Source: Candidatus Omnitrophota bacterium (GTDB lineage Bacteria > Ratteibacteria > UBA8468 > B48-G9 > DTJG01). Taken from it: a stretch of 48,117 nt of DNA. The notes beneath the pieces were generated by a model. It was not told where the DNA came from, searched no databases, and saw only the letters and a list, made by a program, of their open reading frames with translations. The DNA lies in contig JAMWBU010000012.1 of assembly GCA_023819255.1 (NCBI GenBank), forward strand, positions 1-48,117, given 5' to 3'. Of the stretch, positions 9,071-16,043 are shown piece after piece. A program made the position numbers and the translations under genes. Position 1 is the stretch's first letter, and each line of letters begins with the position of its first letter.

Positions 9071-9099
9071 ATATTATCTCTGAATAAAAATTATGTCAA
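9071..9099 (-). promoter_or_regulatory. Sigma-70-type promoter for the radical SAM/ketosynthase/kinase operon
   Basis: On the minus strand TTGACA (9099-9094) is followed by a 17-base spacer and TAATAT (9076-9071), close to consensus at optimal spacing. The predicted transcript start near 9063 leaves about 43 bases of leader before the GTG at 9020. The perfect palindrome sits immediately upstream of the -35 box and the degenerate copy lies downstream of the start, so this promoter may be controlled by the same regulator. Confidence 0.7.
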
Positions 9100-9100
9100 A

Positions 9101-9120
9101 TGTGTACAAAAATGTACACA
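9101..9120. promoter_or_regulatory. Perfect 20-bp palindrome, probable activator or operator site
   Basis: TGTGTACA-AAAA-TGTACACA is an exact inverted repeat with 8-base arms. Its centre is about 135 bases upstream of the -12 element of the rightward sigma-54 promoter, the usual distance for an enhancer site of an NtrC-family activator. It also abuts the -35 box of the leftward operon promoter. The likely binder is the Fis-type HTH activator encoded at 418-1779. That assignment is inference. Confidence 0.68.
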
Positions 9121-9231
9121 CTAGCGCCACAGGTACAATCCTTTTACATAAGGCAATCTTCTGATAAAATAATGTTTAAGGCTTATATTTACAAGGGTTC
9201 TCTGAACTCTTCTTATTTTTCCTGTGCGACC

Positions 9232-9246
9232 TGGCACACTTTTTGC
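9232..9246 (+). promoter_or_regulatory. Sigma-54 (-24/-12) promoter
   Basis: The bases TGGCAC-ACTTT-TTGC match the sigma-54 consensus TGGCACG-N4-TTGC at every position except the G after TGGCAC. The -24 GG and -12 GC are separated by exactly 10 bases. The predicted start near 9258 lies 14 bases before the ATG of the FadL-like gene. The nearby palindrome, an NtrC-family activator and rpoN support the call. It also argues against an upstream GTG/ATG start for the gene, since such a start would precede the transcript. Confidence 0.85.
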
Positions 9247-9271
9247 TTGTATAATTTATGAAGGGCAGAAA

Positions 9272-10510
9272 ATGAAGATAAAAGATATGCCAAAGAGGAT
9301 TTTTTTAACAGTTCTTCTGGTAACTTGCGCCTGCTTTTCACAGGGGTATAGAAATCCGCCAGCAGGAACACTTTCACTGATGAATGCCGGCACATTCGCG
9401 GCACAGGCGGATGACGCGTCTGCATGCGTTCTGAATCCCGCCGGTCTTGCGCTGCTGAAAAAAAGCCAGTTTCATACAGGAACTCTTGGGTTATTTTCAG
9501 AAACAAAATATTCAGATAACACAATTTCAACAAAAAAAGAAAATAATTTTTCGCTTCTTGGAAATGTGTATATCGGTTTTGTTCCAGAAAAATCAAAACT
9601 TCGTTTTGGTTTTGGGATAACCAGTCCCTATGGACAACAAATCCAGTGGAACCGTCAGATAACAGAAACATTCTGGGCATATAATGTTCCGTACTATGGA
9701 GAAATGAGATTTATTACAATCACGCCTTCAATGGCATTGCCTGTCACGGATAACTTGAGCATAGGTTCAGGAATTGACATACACAAAAGTTTCATCGAAA
9801 CAAGACAATCAATACCCTGGTCTTTCATAACACAAACTCCGGATGGAACTGCAACATTGAAGGGAGAAGATGTCGCAGCATCATTCAGAATTGGCATCCA
9901 TTATCACAAGAAAAACCACTCTTTCGGATTAACATGGAGCTCACCTTTTGAAACCAATTACACAGGAACATTTTCAATGACAAATTTTCCTGCGACGTTG
10001 CCAGTTTTTCTGCAGGGAATTGAACAATCTGTAAAGAGCAAATTTACAATAAAATTCCCTGAAATATATTCTTTTGGATATAGATGGAAGAACGAAAAAC
10101 TGGCAATTCAGTTAGGATTAGAATCTGTGAAATATTCATGTTTGAAAAAAATTGTTGTTGATGCTGGCCCTGATAGTTTTCTAATTCCGCCGCTGATAAA
10201 AAACTGGCAGGATGTCTGGACTTATTCAGCTGGAATTGAGTATAATGTAAACCGGAGATGCAGTGTTAACGCAGGAATAGGTTTTGTTCAATCACCTGTT
10301 CCTGACGATACATTTGAACCAACGCTTCCAGACGCAGATAGGTTTATTTACACTGCAGGGACGACCTTCAGTTTTAAGGCAGGCAAAATTTCGTTATTCT
10401 ATATTTACAACCAGTTCAAAAAAAGAACCATATTACAGGGAGGGTTTACAGATGGAGTATACAAATCCTCAGGAAGTTTTGTCGGATGTGGATACACCGC
10501 AGACATCTAA
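9272..10510 (+). CDS. FadL/OMPP1/TodX-family outer-membrane protein
   Basis: FadL-family barrels carry long-chain fatty acids or other hydrophobic compounds across the outer membrane. The protein (412 residues from this start) has a signal peptide with hydrophobic core IFLTVLLVTCACF. The mature start, GYRNPPAGTLSLMNAGTFAA followed by ADDASACVLNPAGLALL, is the family N-terminal signature (AxxDDAS...NPAGL). The rest alternates in beta-strand fashion with many aromatic residues. I chose the ATG at 9272 because it follows AGGG and lies downstream of the sigma-54 transcript start. A longer frame from 9224 would begin inside the promoter. It is the first gene of a rightward unit shared with a receiver-kinase hybrid, which overlaps it by 59 bases. 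Divergent pairing with ketosynthase and radical SAM genes suggests a role in moving a lipid-like compound. The substrate is unknown. Confidence 0.9.
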   Translation: MKIKDMPKRIFLTVLLVTCACFSQGYRNPPAGTLSLMNAGTFAAQADDASACVLNPAGLALLKKSQFHTGTLGLFSETKYSDNTISTKKENNFSLLGNVYIGFVPEKSKLRFGFGITSPYGQQIQWNRQITETFWAYNVPYYGEMRFITITPSMALPVTDNLSIGSGIDIHKSFIETRQSIPWSFITQTPDGTATLKGEDVAASFRIGIHYHKKNHSFGLTWSSPFETNYTGTFSMTNFPATLPVFLQGIEQSVKSKFTIKFPEIYSFGYRWKNEKLAIQLGLESVKYSCLKKIVVDAGPDSFLIPPLIKNWQDVWTYSAGIEYNVNRRCSVNAGIGFVQSPVPDDTFEPTLPDADRFIYTAGTTFSFKAGKISLFYIYNQFKKRTILQGGFTDGVYKSSGSFVGCGYTADI

Positions 10511-11633
10511 AAAACCTTCGGTACTTATCATCGACGATGAGATTGGTCCGAGAGAATCTCTCAGAATATTGCTGAAAGATCAGTATTCCCTGGCTCTTGC
10601 GCAAAATGGAGACGAGGGAATTTCTATGCTTAAATCAGCCCACTTCGATACTGTGATACTGGATTTGAGAATGCCAGGCAAATCAGGAATTGAAACACTT
10701 GAAGAAATAAGAAAATTTAACGCCGATATCCCTGTTATTATTCTCACTGGATACGGAACACTCGAATCAGCTCAAAAGGCAGTTCATCTGAACATCTTTG
10801 AGTTCGTCAGCAAGCCATTTGATGTAAATGAGATAAAAGATATTGTTAAGAAAGCGATTGAGAAAAATAGAATCTCTATATTGAAAAATAACATACTGAA
10901 ACAGCTTCAAAAACTTAACACAGACCTTGAAGATAAACTTCATGAACTTGAAAAATTTGCTGTTGTCGGGAAACTGTCCGCTGAGATGTTGCACGAAATC
11001 AATAATCCTCTGACAATAATACTTGGATATGTCCAGATACTTCTTGCTGAAATCATCAGCAAAAATCAAATACCCGCAAAAGAGGCCGAGCAGTATTTAA
11101 AAGTTGTTGAAAGCGAAGTAAAACGCTGTCAGAAAATCGCAAAAAATTTTCTTGATGTTTCAAAGAAAGATTATAAAAATGTGCCTGTAAACATCAATTC
11201 TATTCTTGAAAATATGGTCTGTTTTTTTAAAGACAACCCCATAGCAAAAAACATTAACTTCGTATGCGAGCTTGATTCAACCATTCCTCTGGTGTCGGCA
11301 TCCCCTGAACATCTTCAACAGGTCTTCACAAATCTTTTTATGAATGCCATTGAAGCAATGGACGCAGAGGGTACAATAACTATCACAACAAGCAATCAAT
11401 CAAACAAAGTGATAATAAAAATTTCTGATACCGGCAACGGCATGCCACCAGAAATACTTGAAAAAATTTTTAATCCATTTTTTACAACAAAAACCGAAAA
11501 GAGCACTGGCATTGGACTTACAATTTCTAAAAAAATCATTGAAACGCATAAAGGACAAATATATGCGGAAAGCCAGCAGGGAAAAGGCAGCACTTTTACT
11601 ATCAGTTTCCCTGTGAATTCAAAAAACGCCTGA
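10452..11633 (+). CDS. Receiver-histidine kinase hybrid (REC-HisKA-HATPase)
   Basis: This soluble 393-residue protein starts with a receiver domain (about 22-140) with D28/D29, acceptor D71 and K121. A coiled-coil linker (about 140-170) leads to the H-box LHEINNPL with H181. An intact ATPase domain follows: N-box NLFMNAIEAM (293-302), G1 DTGNGM (326-331) and G2 STGIGLTI. It is thus competent both to accept phosphate and to autophosphorylate, as in phosphorelay intermediates. The start at 10452 has a GGAGGG ribosome-binding site seven bases upstream. The frame extends further left inside the FadL gene without a comparable site. The 59-base overlap with the FadL gene implies coupled translation. 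Its 3' end overlaps the convergent rpoN gene by 32 bases. It probably joins the kinases of the divergent operon in one relay. Confidence 0.92.
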   Translation: MEYTNPQEVLSDVDTPQTSKKPSVLIIDDEIGPRESLRILLKDQYSLALAQNGDEGISMLKSAHFDTVILDLRMPGKSGIETLEEIRKFNADIPVIILTGYGTLESAQKAVHLNIFEFVSKPFDVNEIKDIVKKAIEKNRISILKNNILKQLQKLNTDLEDKLHELEKFAVVGKLSAEMLHEINNPLTIILGYVQILLAEIISKNQIPAKEAEQYLKVVESEVKRCQKIAKNFLDVSKKDYKNVPVNINSILENMVCFFKDNPIAKNINFVCELDSTIPLVSASPEHLQQVFTNLFMNAIEAMDAEGTITITTSNQSNKVIIKISDTGNGMPPEILEKIFNPFFTTKTEKSTGIGLTISKKIIETHKGQIYAESQQGKGSTFTISFPVNSKNA

Positions 11634-12858
11634 TATAAGAATTCAGAATTTCTTTTTTTCTTCGGTATTTGTTTACAGTTCTTGGCGCGATTGAAATACC
11701 TTTTTCTTTCAATTTCTCTGATATCTTTCTATCAGAAATAAAGATGTCTGCGTCTCTTATTATATTTTCAATCTCATCTATTATTAAATCCTGGCTCAGA
11801 TTGCCTGCGGACCTACTGAATAGTTTTTTTAAGGGATAAACATCTTTACCAAATAGGATAAACTTATTAGACACAGCCCTGCATATCATAGAACAGCTAC
11901 AGGTAAATTTCTCAGCAAGGTCTTTTTCTGAAAGTGGCTTCAGTGCACCTTTTTTGGAAATAAATTCTTTCTGATATTCAACAATATAACTGATAAGTTT
12001 TTCCAGAAAAATTTTGCGTCTTTCAATGTACATAATAAATTTTCTTGCCTGTCTGAGTTTTTCATTCAAAAAATTTCTATCACTGATGCTGATTGCTGAG
12101 CTTTTTAATAATCCGGCATACCTTTCATTGACAAAAATCCTGAAAATTTTATCTTCGCCAAATTCCATTGCGAATTTCGGTTCAATGCTTTTTATTATAA
12201 AATCTGGAAAAATCGGAACGACTTGTTGCGTATTGATAAAAGTTCTCGCCGGAAAAGGATCAAGATTACCTATATCTGTTATAACAGAAGAAAACTCTGT
12301 ATCTGTCAGTTTCATCTTCTTTTTTATGTAAGAAAATTTTCCAGCCAGAAGTTCCTGGCCATATTCGGAAATGACCTTGAAAGCAAGGGTTTTTTCCATC
12401 TTTTTTGCTTTCATCTGCAATATGAAACATTCCTGGTAATTTCTCGCACCAATCCCTGCTGGTTCCAGCGATTGAATTGCATCTAACGCTTTTTTAACAA
12501 TATCCACATTGTTTTTCGTCATATCGCATATTTCATCAACAGAAAACCTGAGATATCCATCCCCATCAACAAGTTCAGCAATAAAATCTGCCACACCCGA
12601 AACAGCAGGTTCAAGACACATATACGCAATCTGCATTTTCAGTTTATCAGCAAGCGTTTCATCTGTGCTTATGTTTTCTGAAATTTGTCCCGGGGAAGAA
12701 ATATCTTCGGAGTATTTCTCGAATTCAAGGAATGGATTTTCTTCCGCCAGACTTACGCATATTTGCAAAAGATCAAAGACGCCCGCATTAATGATTTTTT
12801 GACAAAGAATATTGATCTGAAATTGATAAAGCCGTTGATGCAAATTCTGGTTATTCAT
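11602..12858 (-). CDS. rpoN: RNA polymerase sigma-54 factor (divergent, short)
   Basis: RpoN directs core polymerase to -24/-12 promoters and waits for an AAA+ activator. The C-terminal RpoN box APRTVNKYRR (391-400) that reads the -24 element is clear. So is the HTH region (about 308-350, with LSEKDLAEKFTCSCSMICRA). The core-binding region is recognisable from DGDGYLRFSVDEI and LEPAGIGARNYQECFILQ (131-148). The N-terminal Region I is divergent: the usual MTPQLQQAI-type Gln-rich stretch reads QINILCQKIINAG, though ENPFLEF at its end is kept. Length is 418 residues against about 480 in E. coli, mostly from a short Region II. No good ribosome-binding site precedes the ATG. It is separate from lptB, its common neighbour in other bacteria. 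Either it is the cell's only sigma-54 or one dedicated to this module; the window cannot decide. Confidence 0.93.
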   Translation of the reverse strand: MNNQNLHQRLYQFQINILCQKIINAGVFDLLQICVSLAEENPFLEFEKYSEDISSPGQISENISTDETLADKLKMQIAYMCLEPAVSGVADFIAELVDGDGYLRFSVDEICDMTKNNVDIVKKALDAIQSLEPAGIGARNYQECFILQMKAKKMEKTLAFKVISEYGQELLAGKFSYIKKKMKLTDTEFSSVITDIGNLDPFPARTFINTQQVVPIFPDFIIKSIEPKFAMEFGEDKIFRIFVNERYAGLLKSSAISISDRNFLNEKLRQARKFIMYIERRKIFLEKLISYIVEYQKEFISKKGALKPLSEKDLAEKFTCSCSMICRAVSNKFILFGKDVYPLKKLFSRSAGNLSQDLIIDEIENIIRDADIFISDRKISEKLKEKGISIAPRTVNKYRRKKEILNSYIRRFLNSQGN

Positions 12859-12904
12859 AGTGATATTTTAGAAAAAATAAAAATTTTTACAAGTTGAAAA
12901 AAGG

Positions 12905-12932
12905 TTGATGCGTTAAAAAAAAATGATAAAAT
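12905..12932 (+). promoter_or_regulatory. Candidate promoter giving a leaderless MgtC-family mRNA
   Basis: TTGATG (12905-12910), a 16-base spacer and TAAAAT (12927-12932) would start transcription at about 12939, the A of the downstream ATG. No ribosome-binding site is present before that ATG, which agrees with a leaderless transcript. The A/T-rich context makes chance matches likely, so this is tentative. Confidence 0.4.
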
Positions 12933-12938
12933 TAAAAA

Positions 12939-13616
12939 ATGGGCAATGAGCGGGAGTGGTTGTTAAGAATATTCATCACCGGCATCCTGAGCGGAATCAT
13001 AGGCTGGGAAAGAGAAAGGCACGCAAGAGCCGCAGGCTTTCGCACAATGATACTGGTCGGCATGGGCTGCTGTCTTTCAATGATTGTATCTCTGAGAATA
13101 TATGAGCTTTTTTCAGGAATTGATTCGCTCTATCTGACAGTGGACCCTGCACGAATAGCCTATGGTGTGCTTACAGGCATTGGCTTCATAGGAGCAGGAA
13201 CGATTATCAGAGACAGAGGAAAGGTGCGAGGTATCACCACTGCTTCATGCCTGTGGGTTGTAAGTTCTATGGGCCTGGCTGTGGGTTGTGGTTATTATTT
13301 TCTCGGTATAGCAACGACTATAATGGTGATGTTAACGCTCTTGACTTTAAAAGGAATCGAAACAAAAATTCCTCATGATACCTATACTCGCATCAAAATT
13401 AAATTTTCAGGAACCGTGACCACATTTTCAGATGAAATTTTTCAAATTCTTTCCGACTCGGGACACAAGATTATTGAATCCTCGATCTTTGAAAACAAGA
13501 AGGAAAACTTCTCTGTAGTAGAAATTCTTTGCAGGTCCAGAGGGAAAAAAGATGGAATTTCTGTGATGAATGCTCTTAAATCTTTTGATAGAATTATTGA
13601 AATAGAGTACAAATAG
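12939..13616 (+). CDS. MgtC/SapB-family membrane protein
   Basis: The N-terminal ~140 residues carry the MgtC family pattern. An N-terminal helix ends in GIIGWERERHARAAGFRTM, then comes MILVGMGCCLSMIV. The most conserved part is RIAYGVLTGIGFIGAGTIIR with RGITTASCLWVVSSMGLAVG. About four to five membrane helices are predicted. The last ~75 residues are soluble and ACT-like, as in many longer MgtC proteins. Family members affect Mg2+ homeostasis, acid tolerance or ATP synthase regulation, and the true activity varies, so I give no specific function. It stands alone, divergent from rpoN and convergent with the ceramidase-like gene, from which only two bases separate it. No ribosome-binding site precedes the ATG; see the candidate promoter just upstream. 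Another in-frame start is not obvious. Confidence 0.9.
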   Translation: MGNEREWLLRIFITGILSGIIGWERERHARAAGFRTMILVGMGCCLSMIVSLRIYELFSGIDSLYLTVDPARIAYGVLTGIGFIGAGTIIRDRGKVRGITTASCLWVVSSMGLAVGCGYYFLGIATTIMVMLTLLTLKGIETKIPHDTYTRIKIKFSGTVTTFSDEIFQILSDSGHKIIESSIFENKKENFSVVEILCRSRGKKDGISVMNALKSFDRIIEIEYK

Positions 13617-13618
13617 TC

Positions 13619-14998
13619 CTATTTATACGCAAGAGATTGCATGTGTTTTTTCAACAATTTCTCAAAACCCGAAATAATCGCTTTTTCTGCTTCAGAAGCA
13701 ACCATGCACGGTATAGGACTTGTTTCATAACTTGCTTCCATCCCGATGGATTCAAATACATCCACAGATGGAAACTCTTCGCCTTTGATTCTTTTGTTTT
13801 CTTCGGCATCCCTGAACGCCATTTCATCAGGGATATAGCCTGCGTGTCCATCACAATTTTCAATCACCCACTTATTTTCAAAACCCATCAACTGTTTAAT
13901 TTTCAGGCCGATACCTGAAAAAGGTTCGCCTGACATAAAAAACGCTCCAAATTTGCCATCAAGGGTCAAAAGAGCCACCCTGTTGTTGATGAAATTTTCT
14001 TTCATTTCATACTGACTTAACAATGCTCTGGCAACGATGGCTCTGAGATTTGCGGATGGAAATTCCTGAAGGTCTCTTTTTGCCTGTTCAATCTGCTGGC
14101 TTGATATTATCCTTTTTGGCATTTCCACCACACTCTGAGAAAACGTGACTTTTCTCATTGAATCGCATTCGATATTCTGAATATTATCCTTCACCGCTTC
14201 AAAAATGGTCGATACAATCTTTTCTGTAATTTCAGGGCTGCGAGTTTTAGAGTCAAAAGGATTAATGTGGTTAATATCTCCTGAAGCTCCATTAAAAAAT
14301 ATCGCATTGCAGTCAAAGTGTTTTGAAATCCTGTTAACAACCATTCCGGGCCAGTCGCCTGATATCAATTCTCCGCCTATGGTATCTGGATGCAGCGCAA
14401 AGTTTATTGCTATGCAGAATAATTTACCATTTTCATCAAGAATCTTCATAATATTAAGCGTTCTATCAATTTTACCGACAGGTTCAACAATCCTTGTTTT
14501 GTCCAAAGGATTTGTTATGACGGTTCCGTCTTTCATTCTATATCTTCTTAAAAATGAAATGCCCGAGACCTCAATGTTTTTAAATCCGATTGAAACATTT
14601 CTTGCGGTCCTGTATGAATCTTCAATCGCTTCGGAAATCATCGATGGAAGTTTGTCTATGTATTGACTATCAACAGGTAATTCTTTTGTAAAAACAAGCC
14701 CTCTGTTCAATCCGGTCAGTGGTCCAGTATGCGTGTGAGTGGCGTGAATAACAACCCCCGGATTGTTTATCCCCATTTTTTTTTCTACAATGTTTTTCAC
14801 TCTCTCAAGAAGGGATTCTTCAATCCAGCAAAAATCTGCGGAAACAACAAAAACCGGATTATCACCGCAATTGAAACAAATGCTGCGCACATAAAGGTCA
14901 TCTTTCACGCCCTTTGCAACCCTTTTTTCAAAATATCCAACAAGGCCGCTACCACAAGGTGGTGTTACAATCCGACTTGCAAATCCAACCCTAACCAT
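13619..14998 (-). CDS. Neutral/alkaline ceramidase N-terminal-domain-like hydrolase
   Basis: The 459-residue protein matches the zinc amidase domain of neutral/alkaline ceramidases. It has GFASRIVTPP at the N-terminus, HATHTHTGP (H88 and H90 being likely metal or catalytic ligands), NFALHPDTIGG with H203, SGDWPG (D215) and NGASGDINH (237-245). True ceramidases are longer (about 650-750 residues), secreted, and have a C-terminal Ig-like domain. Here there is no signal peptide and no such domain, so ceramide hydrolysis in the cytosol is unlikely to be the role. The family is broad, and many bacterial members have no known substrate. Its start overlaps ispG by eight bases, making it the last gene of the long EF-G-to-IspG operon. 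An amide or ester hydrolase acting on an envelope or sugar compound is possible, but that is a guess. Confidence 0.85.
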   Translation of the reverse strand: MVRVGFASRIVTPPCGSGLVGYFEKRVAKGVKDDLYVRSICFNCGDNPVFVVSADFCWIEESLLERVKNIVEKKMGINNPGVVIHATHTHTGPLTGLNRGLVFTKELPVDSQYIDKLPSMISEAIEDSYRTARNVSIGFKNIEVSGISFLRRYRMKDGTVITNPLDKTRIVEPVGKIDRTLNIMKILDENGKLFCIAINFALHPDTIGGELISGDWPGMVVNRISKHFDCNAIFFNGASGDINHINPFDSKTRSPEITEKIVSTIFEAVKDNIQNIECDSMRKVTFSQSVVEMPKRIISSQQIEQAKRDLQEFPSANLRAIVARALLSQYEMKENFINNRVALLTLDGKFGAFFMSGEPFSGIGLKIKQLMGFENKWVIENCDGHAGYIPDEMAFRDAEENKRIKGEEFPSVDVFESIGMEASYETSPIPCMVASEAEKAIISGFEKLLKKHMQSLAYK

Positions 14999-16043
14999 TT
15001 GCGATCTCCTTGAGTTTTTGAAAAAACTTCTCTTCGATTTCTTCCAGAGGATATGAACCGATTATATTTCCTTTTGCAAAAAAAGCAAACCTTTCCCTGC
15101 CACCTGCAATGCCGATGTCTGCTTGCTTTGCTTCTCCAGGTCCGTTCACACTGCAACCCATAATGGCGATGGTGAGATTTTTCATTTCAGGATATAACCT
15201 TGCCATATGAGTGATTTTTCTTTTGAATCTGGATACAATCTTTCTAAGAGGAACCTGACATCTTCCACAAACAGGACATGATACGATTTCTGGTTCAAAC
15301 CTTCTTATGCCGAGCGCCTGAAGAATTGCCTGACCAACCCTTATTTCTTTTTCTGGTGTATCAGTTAGAGAAACTCTTATTGTGTCGCCAATTCCTTTTG
15401 AAAGAAGAAACCCTATTCCCAGTATGCTTTTGGCCAACCCGGTATCTCCAGAACCGGATTCAGTAATTCCTAAGTGCAACGGGTAATTGCATATTTCAGA
15501 AATGGTTTTATAAGCACTGATGGTTTCGTTCACAAAAGGTGTTTTCAAAGAAAGTACAATATCAAAAAAATTATTATCTTCGCATAATTTAACAGCATCC
15601 AGCGTGGCATCAACAATATCGTTTACAATCCCTCTGTCTGTTGTTTTAACAGAACCTGAGTTCAATCCAAGTCGAACCGGAACTTTTTTTTCTTTTGCTT
15701 CTTTTATAATCATTTTTAAACCGTCCTGCGGTATATTTGAAGGATTTACTCGAATTTTGTCTATACCCGATTCAATGGCGTAAAATGCAAGTCTGTAATC
15801 ATAATGGATATCAGCAACAAGGGGTAATTCAACTTCCTTTTTTATTCTTGCGATGGCTTTTGCATCTTCTCTGTTCAACACAGAAACTCTAACTATTTCA
15901 CCGCCTGCTTTTTCAATTTTCTTAATCTGCTTAATAACTTCTTTTTCGCTTATTGTGGGAATTTTTGTCATTGTCTGCACAGAAACAGGATGCCCGCCGC
16001 CGATATAAACCCTGCCAACTTTCACAACGCGAGTCTTTCTCAT
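14991..16043 (-). CDS. ispG: 4-hydroxy-3-methylbut-2-enyl diphosphate synthase (IspG/GcpE)
   Basis: IspG converts methylerythritol cyclodiphosphate to HMBPP, the penultimate step of the non-mevalonate isoprenoid pathway, using a [4Fe-4S] cluster. The N-terminal barrel shows PVSVQTMTKIPT and PLVADIHYDYRLA. The C-terminal cluster domain shows SCPVCGRC (C256, C259) and MGCSVNGPGEA (C297, E303), which supply the three Cys ligands and the conserved Glu. The 350-residue length matches the compact bacterial form without the plant-type insertion. Its ATG overlaps the rseP stop by four bases. Dxr of the same pathway lies two genes upstream, and UppS, which uses the pathway's products, lies three upstream. 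Confidence 0.97.
   Translation of the reverse strand: MRKTRVVKVGRVYIGGGHPVSVQTMTKIPTISEKEVIKQIKKIEKAGGEIVRVSVLNREDAKAIARIKKEVELPLVADIHYDYRLAFYAIESGIDKIRVNPSNIPQDGLKMIIKEAKEKKVPVRLGLNSGSVKTTDRGIVNDIVDATLDAVKLCEDNNFFDIVLSLKTPFVNETISAYKTISEICNYPLHLGITESGSGDTGLAKSILGIGFLLSKGIGDTIRVSLTDTPEKEIRVGQAILQALGIRRFEPEIVSCPVCGRCQVPLRKIVSRFKRKITHMARLYPEMKNLTIAIMGCSVNGPGEAKQADIGIAGGRERFAFFAKGNIIGSYPLEEIEEKFFQKLKEIANG

Noticed and set aside
9224..9271. Earlier in-frame start for the FadL-like gene
   Set aside because: It would begin before the sigma-54 promoter and its predicted transcript start, and it adds 16 residues before the signal peptide. The ATG at 9272 has an AGGG site.
9213..9680. Leftward frame of 155 codons opposite the FadL-like gene
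   Set aside because: It is antisense to a FadL-like gene with signal peptide and family signature, and its translation has low complexity and no motif.
10284..10451. Longer N-terminus for the receiver-kinase hybrid
   Set aside because: The extra 56 residues lie in the coding sequence of the FadL-like gene, have no domain, and lack the GGAGGG site found before 10452.
13617..13618. Terminator between the convergent MgtC and ceramidase-like genes
   Set aside because: Only two bases separate the stop codons; no hairpin followed by a T-run is present around them.
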